DNA of 7,469 nt. It comes from Gammaproteobacteria bacterium. GTDB taxonomy: Bacteria > Pseudomonadota > Gammaproteobacteria > Arenicellales > Poriferihabitantaceae. The stretch spans positions 1 to 7,469 of the forward strand of contig VXPI01000314.1 in the NCBI GenBank assembly GCA_009839585.1, written 5' to 3'. The notes under the pieces are model-generated. The model had not been told where the DNA came from. It ran no database searches and saw only the letters and a program-made list of their open reading frames with translations. Position numbers and translations under genes: made by a program. Shown piece after piece: positions 1-5,956 of this stretch (position 1 is its first letter; each line of letters starts with the position of its first letter).

Positions 1-290
1 AAAAAATGCAGTCTCTGGTTCTGAAGATCTGGAAGGAAACCGGCAAAACCATCATGATAATCACCCATTCGGTCGAAGAAGCACTGCTTTTGGGCGAGCG
101 ACTGTTTGTCATGGCCCCGCGACCCGGGCGCCTTCACAAACAGTATCAATTGCCATTTGCAGAAATGGGGCTCGATGGGGATCCTCGTGAGATCAAGAAC
201 GAGGAAAAATTTGTTGAAACACGGGAAGAAATTCTCACCATGATCTGGAATATGGAAGAAGAAATCATGGGCAAGGTCGAAGCCGCATAA
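1..290 (+). CDS. ABC importer ATP-binding subunit, TauB/SsuB/NrtD type, 3' end only
   Basis: This is the C-terminal end of a cytoplasmic ATPase that powers an inner-membrane importer. The reading frame is open to the left edge (AAA at 3-5 precedes the ATG at 6), so the gene starts outside the window and the ATG at 6 is an internal Met. Seen: the segment MQSLVLKIWKETGKTIMIIT leads into the H-loop THSVEEALLLG, whose switch histidine is the CAT at 66-68. This is followed by VMAPRPGR, the usual ending of nitrate/sulfonate/taurine importer ATPases. Walker A, Q-loop, signature and Walker B lie upstream of the window. The tail is acidic and helical and ends in TAA at 288-290. The permease gene begins 24 bases later on the same strand, which suggests one operon. 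The substrate cannot be read from this fragment: taurine, alkanesulfonate, nitrate, pyrimidine precursor and other substrates use the same ATPase family. Confidence 0.93.
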   Translation, partial: KMQSLVLKIWKETGKTIMIITHSVEEALLLGERLFVMAPRPGRLHKQYQLPFAEMGLDGDPREIKNEEKFVETREEILTMIWNMEEEIMGKVEAA

Positions 291-314
291 ATCGGGTTTA
301 TCGGATCCTGGATC

Positions 315-2189
315 ATGATCGTTTCCATTTTATATATCGCACTGGTGATCATTTTCGTCTGGTCGATAATGCATGGACGAAGAATTATTCGAACCGAAAG
401 AACCGACGCCGTATTTGGAAACCCGATTCGAACTCAAGGGGGATATCACTGGGTAGCCTGTGGCGTATCGAGCCTCTTGCTTGTCTGGTTCACATTTTCA
501 TGGGATGCCGGCCGTGCCTTCTTCCCGAATGCAGCCAATGAATTGTGTCAGGTTGCAAAACTGAATCGCTCCCTCAACCCCATCCGGTCTGCCTTCCCCC
601 TTGATAATCGCCATCTACTGGGCACTCGAATTCTCAACCGGGATCTACATCAGATAGATCTATTGTCAGAAAAACTGGGTGAACTGGATTTGCCGGATGT
701 GGACCAAGAAGACCTTTCGATATTGATTGACGACGTCCGCGAGGCACTGGTATTACAGGCCAGTAGCGAGTATATGGCATCTGGCATTCCGGAACGATTT
801 CAGGATATAGCAGTACGCATTGAACAACTGGCTCTGGACATCCAGAACGATGATTTTCCCGGGCCCGTTGACGAGGCACAAATGACCGAGGCTCTTGCCC
901 AACCCGGTTGGGGGGAATCCAGCACGGAAATTCCGGTTCTACCCAAAACCGAGAGAGGACGTATTTTTGATGCTGCCGCTGACATCATGGCGGAGATTAC
1001 GAAGGATTACAGTGAAATCCGTAATAATGGACCTGAACTGGTGAAACGAATCGAGAACATTCGCCGGAAAATCGAGGGGATAGAGGCCTCAGCAGTTCAG
1101 GAAGCGTACAAGGATATTTTGGGTGATATCGAAAAAATCTCGAAACGGGTTGACGACTTCAGGGTATTTCCAGCTCAGGTAACTCAAGGGATTGAAGCAT
1201 CCCTGATTCTGCTTGAACAGGCGATGCAGGACAGGCAGGGGTCTTTGCGGTTTATCGATGCTCTGGTACTGCCGGGCGGAGATATCCTGGCAGGTAACAA
1301 TGCCTGTTCAGAACAAGGTTCAGGGCGCTGGCTGCCCAAACCTTCGGATACTCTGGCCACCTTCATCTGGATGGCCGACCCTGCGCAGGGCTACAAGGGA
1401 TTTCCACTCTTCTGGTACAAGATGAAACCGGTTTCAGAAATGGTAGATTTTGTTATTCCAGACTCGGTTGCGGACCTTGTCCCAGGCGAATACGGCCGCC
1501 ATGATGAACAAGGGGGTATCGACTATGGTTTCAAGGACAGAATCTATAGCCTTGCAACCGGGGATTTTGATTCTGTTTCAGTTCCCGTACCTACCGGGCA
1601 TATCTGGGATTCAATCCTGCGGGTATTGGCAGGTTTGTTTTTGGGAATCCTGCTTGGCGTACCTTTGGGGTTATTCATGGGACTGTCTCGATTTGCCAAA
1701 GGCTATTTTGATCCTCTTGTCGAGCTCTACCGGCCTGTCCCCCCCCTGGCCTGGGCCCCGCTAATCCTGACTATATTCGGCATACAGGATGACGGCAAAA
1801 TCTTCCTGCTCTTCATGGTTGCATTTGCGATCATGGTTATCTCTGCACGGACCGGAGCCACGGGCACCCAACTCTCCAAAATCCATGCGGCACACTCTCT
1901 GGGTGCATCCAATCGGCAGATTATCCAGCAGGTCATCCTTCCCAATTCCCTACCGGAAATCCTAACCGGCATTCGCATATCGATTGGTGTATGCTGGGGT
2001 ACACTGGTTGCCGCGGAAATGCTGGCCGGGACTACCGGAATTGGCTTTGTCGAGAATGTTGCCAGAAAACAATCGGACTACGAAATCATCTGGATGACGA
2101 TCATTGTCATGGGAATACTGGGACTGCTGTTTGACTTGATCATGCGTTTCGTGATTGAAAAGACAATACCCTGGCGTGGCAAGGGCTGA
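315..2189 (+). CDS. ABC importer permease, TauC/SsuC-type core with a large extracytoplasmic insertion
   Basis: This is the membrane subunit partnering the upstream ATPase; it forms the translocation path in the inner membrane. It has 624 residues, while TauC/SsuC permeases usually have about 250-280. Seen: hydrophobic helices at about 2-19 and 46-65, then a polar stretch of about 365 residues (66-430). The classical permease core follows, with helices near 436-456, 472-490, 495-512, 554-575 and 591-614. The EAA coupling loop that docks on the ATPase is clear at 525-549 (AAHSLGASNRQIIQQVILP). The insertion is rich in charged, helix-favouring segments, especially about 225-315, which could form coiled coils. 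It would face the periplasm if the helix at 46-65 corresponds to the first helix of TauC. The ATG at 315 is chosen because it puts a membrane helix at the extreme N-terminus; its Shine-Dalgarno is weak. What the insertion does is unknown; a fused binding, sensing or docking domain is inference. Confidence 0.9.
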   Translation: MIVSILYIALVIIFVWSIMHGRRIIRTERTDAVFGNPIRTQGGYHWVACGVSSLLLVWFTFSWDAGRAFFPNAANELCQVAKLNRSLNPIRSAFPLDNRHLLGTRILNRDLHQIDLLSEKLGELDLPDVDQEDLSILIDDVREALVLQASSEYMASGIPERFQDIAVRIEQLALDIQNDDFPGPVDEAQMTEALAQPGWGESSTEIPVLPKTERGRIFDAAADIMAEITKDYSEIRNNGPELVKRIENIRRKIEGIEASAVQEAYKDILGDIEKISKRVDDFRVFPAQVTQGIEASLILLEQAMQDRQGSLRFIDALVLPGGDILAGNNACSEQGSGRWLPKPSDTLATFIWMADPAQGYKGFPLFWYKMKPVSEMVDFVIPDSVADLVPGEYGRHDEQGGIDYGFKDRIYSLATGDFDSVSVPVPTGHIWDSILRVLAGLFLGILLGVPLGLFMGLSRFAKGYFDPLVELYRPVPPLAWAPLILTIFGIQDDGKIFLLFMVAFAIMVISARTGATGTQLSKIHAAHSLGASNRQIIQQVILPNSLPEILTGIRISIGVCWGTLVAAEMLAGTTGIGFVENVARKQSDYEIIWMTIIVMGILGLLFDLIMRFVIEKTIPWRGKG

Positions 2190-2231
2190 TTCAGATTCAG
2201 TTACCCCGCCCAGGAAGCCGGCACGTCCAGG

Positions 2232-2261
2232 TTGTCAATCACCCCCCTTTTTTCATAGAAT
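2232..2261 (+). promoter_or_regulatory. Candidate sigma70-type promoter for the tandem redoxin gene
   Basis: TTGTCA at 2232-2237 (5 of 6 to TTGACA) and TAGAAT at 2256-2261 (5 of 6 to TATAAT) are separated by 18 bases, in the 126-base gap after the permease. A transcript would start near 2268 and leave a leader of about 48 bases before the ATG at 2316. No hairpin plus T-run terminator is visible after the permease, so read-through from the ABC operon is also possible. Confidence 0.4.
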
Positions 2262-2315
2262 CAGTTTTCCAATGATCTTGATGTACCAAACTAATATTTT
2301 CACGCCTGATTCACC

Positions 2316-2933
2316 ATGAGCAATCCAGTAAAAATCACCGTTTTCCGTTGGGCCGGCGCATGGGGCCCCTTTAAGGTCAAGATTCCCTGTGGCGAATGTT
2401 CACTTACCAAGGACATTATTCAGGATTGCATGGATAGCGATCTTCAGGGACTGAATGTAGAACTTGAATTACGGGACTGGCTTACTGAATGGTGGAAGCC
2501 ATTACCCAAGGGTGGCTGGCATGCCCCTATTGTACTGGTCAACGGCAAGATGGTTTCACAGGGAGCAGCGCTTAACCGGGGTCTTCTCACCCAGTCTGTT
2601 ATCGAAGAAGCCGTGAATAACAAACCGATGGAAGGAAACCATGTGTTTGGCAAGGGAACATGTCCGCACTGCGTTAACGCCAAAACCTACCTCGAGCAGG
2701 CCAATGTCGAGTACCAATACCATGACGTGGTCAAGGAACCCGGTTCGCTTTATGAGATGCTGGCCAGAGTCAAGCCAATCATCGGACCGCGGACACCCGT
2801 TACCGTTCCACAAATCTGGCTGGATGGCGAATATGTCGGTGGTGCAGACAAACTCAAGGAACTGCTGAGCCTTGAAGAGATCAAACCCAATCCTGACCGG
2901 GGTCAATGCTCATTGTCCCCAACACGAAATTAG
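2316..2933 (+). CDS. Tandem thioredoxin-fold protein: N-terminal CGEC domain plus C-terminal glutaredoxin domain (CPHC)
   Basis: This is a probable cytoplasmic thiol-disulfide oxidoreductase of 205 residues; no signal peptide is visible. The C-terminal half (about 106-186) is a recognisable glutaredoxin. It starts with a beta strand, then the active site C116-P-H-C119, the cis-proline motif T163-V-P165 and the glutathione-binding turn YVGGADKL (173-180). A standalone bacterial glutaredoxin is about 85 residues. The N-terminal half (about 5-100) repeats the same plan at low similarity: strand KITVF, a C25-G-E-C28 pair, a helix, then H69-A-P71-IVLVNG as the counterpart of the cis-proline strand. 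It is therefore best read as two thioredoxin folds in one chain. The start at ATG 2316 has no strong Shine-Dalgarno. The gene follows the ABC permease by 126 bases on the same strand and runs convergently into the next gene with a 26-base gap. The partner protein is unknown; reduction of a substrate, of a metalloenzyme, or metal handling are all possible. Confidence 0.85.
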   Translation: MSNPVKITVFRWAGAWGPFKVKIPCGECSLTKDIIQDCMDSDLQGLNVELELRDWLTEWWKPLPKGGWHAPIVLVNGKMVSQGAALNRGLLTQSVIEEAVNNKPMEGNHVFGKGTCPHCVNAKTYLEQANVEYQYHDVVKEPGSLYEMLARVKPIIGPRTPVTVPQIWLDGEYVGGADKLKELLSLEEIKPNPDRGQCSLSPTRN

Positions 2934-2959
2934 CGGTATATTCCAATATTCGGTTAAAT

Positions 2960-3838
2960 TTAGCCAATTTCACGGAGCAGTGAAGCAATCTCACGGTCCG
3001 TTGCGGGAAGTAGCGGTGGCCTGACATTTCGCCAGCGTTCTTCTTGCCACTTGTGAGATAGATAGCCCTTCATTACTGCAATCGGCGAATAGGCATCTAC
3101 TTTTCGCCTGAGACCGAGAATTTCCGCATTCCTCTTTTCAAGATCGCCCTGTCTATCACCGGAAAACATATCGTAGACATCGCATATTGCCCGGGCATTG
3201 ATATTGCAGGTTGCAGATATACATCCTGCACATCCAATTTCCAGCCCCCGCTTAAGATAGAACTCCGAACCTGGAAAGACAGATATACTGGGTGCCGCCG
3301 AGCGAATATTCAACGTGTGTTCAATCTGGCCGGAACTGTCCTTGTAGGCTACAACAGTTTCCGGAAACGCAACGCTCAGTTTTTTGGTGAGTTCTGGCGA
3401 AAATCCCATTCCTGCCATAGGTGGAATGTGATATAGGCATATTCTGAGGTGCGGGCTGTTTAGGGAGTCGATCAATCTTGCAAAATATGTGAATTGTCCT
3501 TCATCGGTGGCGTTCTTGTAATAGAAAGGCGGAAGCAGCATGACGGCAAGACAACCACGGTTTACGGCATGCCGGACCAGTTGAAGCGTTTCGGGAAGAT
3601 TACAGAGACCCGCTCCAGGCATGATTCGCAATGGCTCTATTCCTCCGTCAACAAGACAGTCCACCGCACTCATTCTTTCCCCCACAGACATACTGAGGGC
3701 TTCACCTGTAGTACCAAATGGCGAGATGAAATGAATACCGGAATCCAGCATGTCCCGGGCATGTTGCAGGTATAAATCACCATTGAAGCTCAAGTCATTA
3801 TTAAAGGGAGTAAGAACTGGACAGACTATGCCTTTCAT
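2960..3838 (-). CDS. DapA/NAL-superfamily (class I pyruvate-type) aldolase or lyase, substrate unknown
   Basis: This is a soluble TIM-barrel enzyme of 292 residues, the normal family length, which forms a Schiff base between an active-site lysine and a 2-oxo acid such as pyruvate. Seen: CPVLTPF at 6-12, the carboxylate-binding loop G42-T-T-G-E-A47, PPFYY at 103-107, the catalytic tyrosine Y136 in YHIPP, the Schiff-base lysine K166 in AYKDSSG, and GCAGCISA near the C-terminal end of the barrel. In dihydrodipicolinate synthase an arginine five residues after the catalytic tyrosine (E. coli Arg138, from memory) binds the aspartate-semialdehyde carboxylate. Here that position is M141. A housekeeping lysine-biosynthesis DapA is therefore unlikely, and a sugar-acid or other oxo-acid aldolase or hydratase fits better. 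The ATG at 3838 starts directly at the barrel's first strand, with a weak purine-rich stretch upstream. The gene lies 53 bases downstream of the larger minus-strand gene and may share its transcript. Confidence 0.9.
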   Translation of the reverse strand: MKGIVCPVLTPFNNDLSFNGDLYLQHARDMLDSGIHFISPFGTTGEALSMSVGERMSAVDCLVDGGIEPLRIMPGAGLCNLPETLQLVRHAVNRGCLAVMLLPPFYYKNATDEGQFTYFARLIDSLNSPHLRICLYHIPPMAGMGFSPELTKKLSVAFPETVVAYKDSSGQIEHTLNIRSAAPSISVFPGSEFYLKRGLEIGCAGCISATCNINARAICDVYDMFSGDRQGDLEKRNAEILGLRRKVDAYSPIAVMKGYLSHKWQEERWRNVRPPLLPATDREIASLLREIG

Positions 3839-3891
3839 GGCTGCTTCTTTCGTTACCGTAAGGTTGTTGTAACCCGGTTATATCGAAACCC

Positions 3892-5748
3892 TCATTTTCG
3901 TGGCATGCCAAAGCCTAGATCACGAATCGCCTTGCGAAAGTTCGCCTCCGAGCTTTCCTTTACGGCCAGGTGTTTTTTTCCCGCAAGAAGACACAGTTTC
4001 GATATCTTCTTGTCGGAAGAAAGCATTGCGGCAATTTCTTCAGTAGCACATTCAACCAGCAACGCACGACCCTGTTCACCCAGTGCCTGTCCATTCCGCT
4101 CAACGCTCCGCAGGAACCCTTCCACCTTTTCGGGCAAGGGTTGCTGGTCCCTGTCTTCCAGGAATAACCGCAAGTCCCCTATTCCCTGCCCATTTTCGAC
4201 CGCAATCACCGATTTTGTCCGGTCAAGTCGCCACACTCCCTCGGCCTCAACATTGGCCCATGTCTCAAGCAAAAGAGATTCTTGTGTAGACAGTGGCTTT
4301 TCTGCACATATTCGCAGGTCGGAAAAGACCTGGACCGGGGTAGTGTCAAGAGACAATTTTGATTCATACTTATCTGCCAAACCCAGACAGTAAGCACCGA
4401 GAGGATTCAGCCGAAAATACTCAAGCCCATCATACCGGCTTAGAAATCTCATTTCTTCGGCAGCCCAAAAACCATGAAAATCGTCTCGGGCGTTATCAGG
4501 ATGGACATAGGCGACATCAATAAGGCCAAGGGTGGCCGCGTACTCGAACAACAGACAGCGAATATACCTTCCTTGCAGTATATGCCACTCATCATGGCCG
4601 CTGTATCCCAAGCTGCCGTATTCTGCATCTGAGATATAAAGCAACCATGGATTACGTGTAATCTCAAAGCCGTATCCATCCGCCTGCATAAATCGTGAAA
4701 ACTCATCAAATCTAACCCATTGATCTACAGGGCACTGCCCCAAGGCTTCAGACACCACGGGCCGGCGTCCTGAAGCAGCAGTCATTGCTCTGCGTCCTTT
4801 GCCACGGGTCTGACCACTGATAACATCAATTCGGCTGAACTCGTCAATAATGGTGCTGTTGATCCACTTGTTCCAAAGGTTCCGGATTGTATCCTCCAAA
4901 GGTGCCTTGAAGGTATCCCGACCGGCTTTGGTTACCGCCAGTTTCGATCCATTAAGTTGCACAAGCTTGCCGGCCTGCAACAACATGGGCCAGGCGAACG
5001 CCCGAATCGCACCAACCCCTTTCCCAATGTAGTACTTCTCTTGGTCCGGTTCGAAAAAGTCGCCTCCATCCAGATTATTCGATATGGTTTTGATGGTTGC
5101 CAATGATGGTCTTCGAGTCTTGTCGCTGACGGAAATTTTTCCATTTTCCAGCAGTTTGAGCATGGTTGTCAGATCCTTCAGGGCGACCTGATCCATAACC
5201 CGCACTACAATCGGGACTTGCAGGAATTTTGGTTCTTGACCTGGAGGGACATAGCGACTTTCCCGTTGCTCGACGTACTCGGGCAGTTCTGGCTCTATCG
5301 CTAATTTAACTTCGGGGGGCTGCTCAACGAATTTCAGCAGTCGTGCCTTCAGGTCATCGGGCACGAGTGATATTGCCGTTGAATGACCACATGAATATAG
5401 AAAGAACTCAAGATGTGACGGTGGTGCACCATATTTCTTTGATCGTTTGGGAATAGAACCGTACTTTGCCCTGAAACGAACCCAGTCTACTTCCCCTAGC
5501 GGATCGTAAGCAGCCTCACGAACGGCAAGCTGTTCAAGTTTCCCCAATTTGTTCCAAAAATCCCGGAGAAATTCCCCTGAGAGCTGGTCTGCGATCACTG
5601 CTGCCATTTCCGCTTTTCGAGTAGGATGCGGCCTTGGGATGGACAATTGACCTACCATCACCCGTAATCTATCGGAATTAATGGAATTAAGAAAATTCAA
5701 TAGGGTGTGATCGATATAATATCCCGATCTATCGATAAGGCGGGTCAT
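3892..5748 (-). CDS. Helicase-associated-domain protein (XPB-partner, Rv0862c-like), without a helicase motor
   Basis: This is a 618-residue soluble protein of unknown function. The N-terminal ~130 residues resemble the start of bacterial helicase-associated proteins. There is a helix pair ending in a lysine-rich turn (PTRKAEMAAVIADQL, about 42-56), then LGKLEQLAVREAAYDPLGEV and a winged-helix-like segment. A basic patch RGKGRR lies near 315-320 and may contact nucleic acid. The C-terminal ~125 residues fit the ending of the same family: a strand-rich lead (VWRLDRTKSVIAVENGQG), a helix LPEKVEGFLRSVERNG, a two-strand turn with ALLVECATEEIAAMLSS, and KKHLAVKESSEANFRKAIRD followed by LGF. I see no Walker A, DEAD/DEAH box or nuclease motif. 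In mycobacteria a related gene (Rv0862c) sits beside an XPB-like helicase; no helicase gene is present here. The family assignment rests on pattern memory, not on a search. On the minus strand the start has GGGAG eight bases before the ATG at 5748. Confidence 0.55.
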   Translation of the reverse strand: MTRLIDRSGYYIDHTLLNFLNSINSDRLRVMVGQLSIPRPHPTRKAEMAAVIADQLSGEFLRDFWNKLGKLEQLAVREAAYDPLGEVDWVRFRAKYGSIPKRSKKYGAPPSHLEFFLYSCGHSTAISLVPDDLKARLLKFVEQPPEVKLAIEPELPEYVEQRESRYVPPGQEPKFLQVPIVVRVMDQVALKDLTTMLKLLENGKISVSDKTRRPSLATIKTISNNLDGGDFFEPDQEKYYIGKGVGAIRAFAWPMLLQAGKLVQLNGSKLAVTKAGRDTFKAPLEDTIRNLWNKWINSTIIDEFSRIDVISGQTRGKGRRAMTAASGRRPVVSEALGQCPVDQWVRFDEFSRFMQADGYGFEITRNPWLLYISDAEYGSLGYSGHDEWHILQGRYIRCLLFEYAATLGLIDVAYVHPDNARDDFHGFWAAEEMRFLSRYDGLEYFRLNPLGAYCLGLADKYESKLSLDTTPVQVFSDLRICAEKPLSTQESLLLETWANVEAEGVWRLDRTKSVIAVENGQGIGDLRLFLEDRDQQPLPEKVEGFLRSVERNGQALGEQGRALLVECATEEIAAMLSSDKKISKLCLLAGKKHLAVKESSEANFRKAIRDLGFGMPRK

Positions 5749-5749
5749 T

Positions 5750-5760
5750 GGAGAATCTCC
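5750..5760. repeat. Short perfect dyad over the ribosome-binding site of the minus-strand gene
   Basis: GGAGAATCTCC is a perfect inverted repeat with a one-base centre. It begins immediately upstream of the minus-strand ATG and covers the GGGAG Shine-Dalgarno on that strand. At 11 bases it may be chance; a small operator, or occlusion of the ribosome-binding site by base pairing, are alternatives. Confidence 0.25.
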
Positions 5761-5812
5761 CGTAAAATTGTGAGTGAATGAATATAGTGCAGTTGTTCAT
5801 CGCAAAATACTC

Positions 5813-5817
5813 GGAGG
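5813..5817 (+). promoter_or_regulatory. Strong Shine-Dalgarno (GGAGG) for a short upstream ORF
   Basis: GGAGG lies four bases before the ATG at 5822. It is the best plus-strand ribosome-binding site in the gap, far better than the sequence before the M24 gene. It supports translation of the short ORF at 5822-5956, which in turn could deliver ribosomes to the M24 start. The spacing is a little short. Confidence 0.45.
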
Positions 5818-5821
5818 AATA

Positions 5822-5956
5822 ATGCAGGGCAGTTTGTCAGAACCATCTTTCAATCTACAGGACAAAGTCAGGTTTTTTACCGAAGATACAGTCTGCCGCT
5901 CGTCGATTTTTTGTTGTGAGTTTACCCTGGTAAACCTGCTTCAGTTATCTGGTTGA
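5822..5956 (+). CDS. Short leader-like ORF (44 residues) overlapping the M24 gene start
   Basis: The ORF runs from ATG 5822 to TGA 5954-5956 and encodes MQGSLSEPSFNLQDKV, then FFTEDTV and a cysteine-containing end (SIFCCEFTLVNLLQLSG). Supporting it are the GGAGG at 5813-5817 and the arrangement of its stop: TGATG, where the TGA shares its last A with the ATG of the M24 gene. This is the usual layout for translational coupling, and the M24 gene has no good Shine-Dalgarno of its own. The frame also extends upstream to a GTG at 5774 (60 residues), but that start lacks a clear ribosome-binding site. I recognise no domain, signal peptide or known leader peptide. It could be a regulatory leader peptide, a small protein, or a chance ORF; in-frame length alone is not persuasive. 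The 3' part also contains the 16-base dyad. Confidence 0.3.
   Translation: MQGSLSEPSFNLQDKVRFFTEDTVCRSSIFCCEFTLVNLLQLSG
5920..5935. promoter_or_regulatory. 16-base perfect dyad (GTTTACC-CT-GGTAAAC), candidate operator
   Basis: Seven-base arms GTTTACC and GGTAAAC are exact reverse complements around a CT centre, ending 20 bases before the M24 ATG. As DNA it has the size and symmetry of a site for a dimeric regulator of the GntR, TetR or LacI kind. As RNA it could fold into a six-pair stem with a CCUG loop just upstream of the start codon. It is not followed by a T-run, so it is not a terminator. No regulator gene is present in the window, so the cognate protein cannot be named. Confidence 0.45.

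Noticed and set aside
2190..2260. CACCCCCC followed by a T-run after the permease as an intrinsic terminator
   Set aside because: The C-run has no complementary G-run nearby, so no hairpin precedes the T-run.
2556..2906. 116-codon minus-strand ORF opposite the tandem redoxin gene
   Set aside because: The plus strand encodes clear glutaredoxin motifs over the same bases; the antisense product has no family features.
2952..2965. GGTTAAATTTAGCC between the convergent genes as a shared terminator
   Set aside because: The dyad is imperfect, AT-rich, has no loop and overlaps the stop codon of the minus-strand gene; no T-run follows.
3842..3890. GGTT-loop-AACC in the gap between the two minus-strand genes
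   Set aside because: Only four base pairs and no T-run on the minus strand; it does not support separate transcription of the DapA-family gene.
3905..4393. 162-codon plus-strand ORF inside the helicase-associated gene
   Set aside because: It lies wholly antisense to a longer coherent gene and its product is serine/arginine-rich low-quality sequence with no recognisable motif.
5783..5788. TATAGT as a -10 element for the leader ORF and M24 gene
   Set aside because: No acceptable -35 hexamer lies 16-18 bases upstream, so I did not annotate a promoter; no other convincing promoter was found in 5749-5952.
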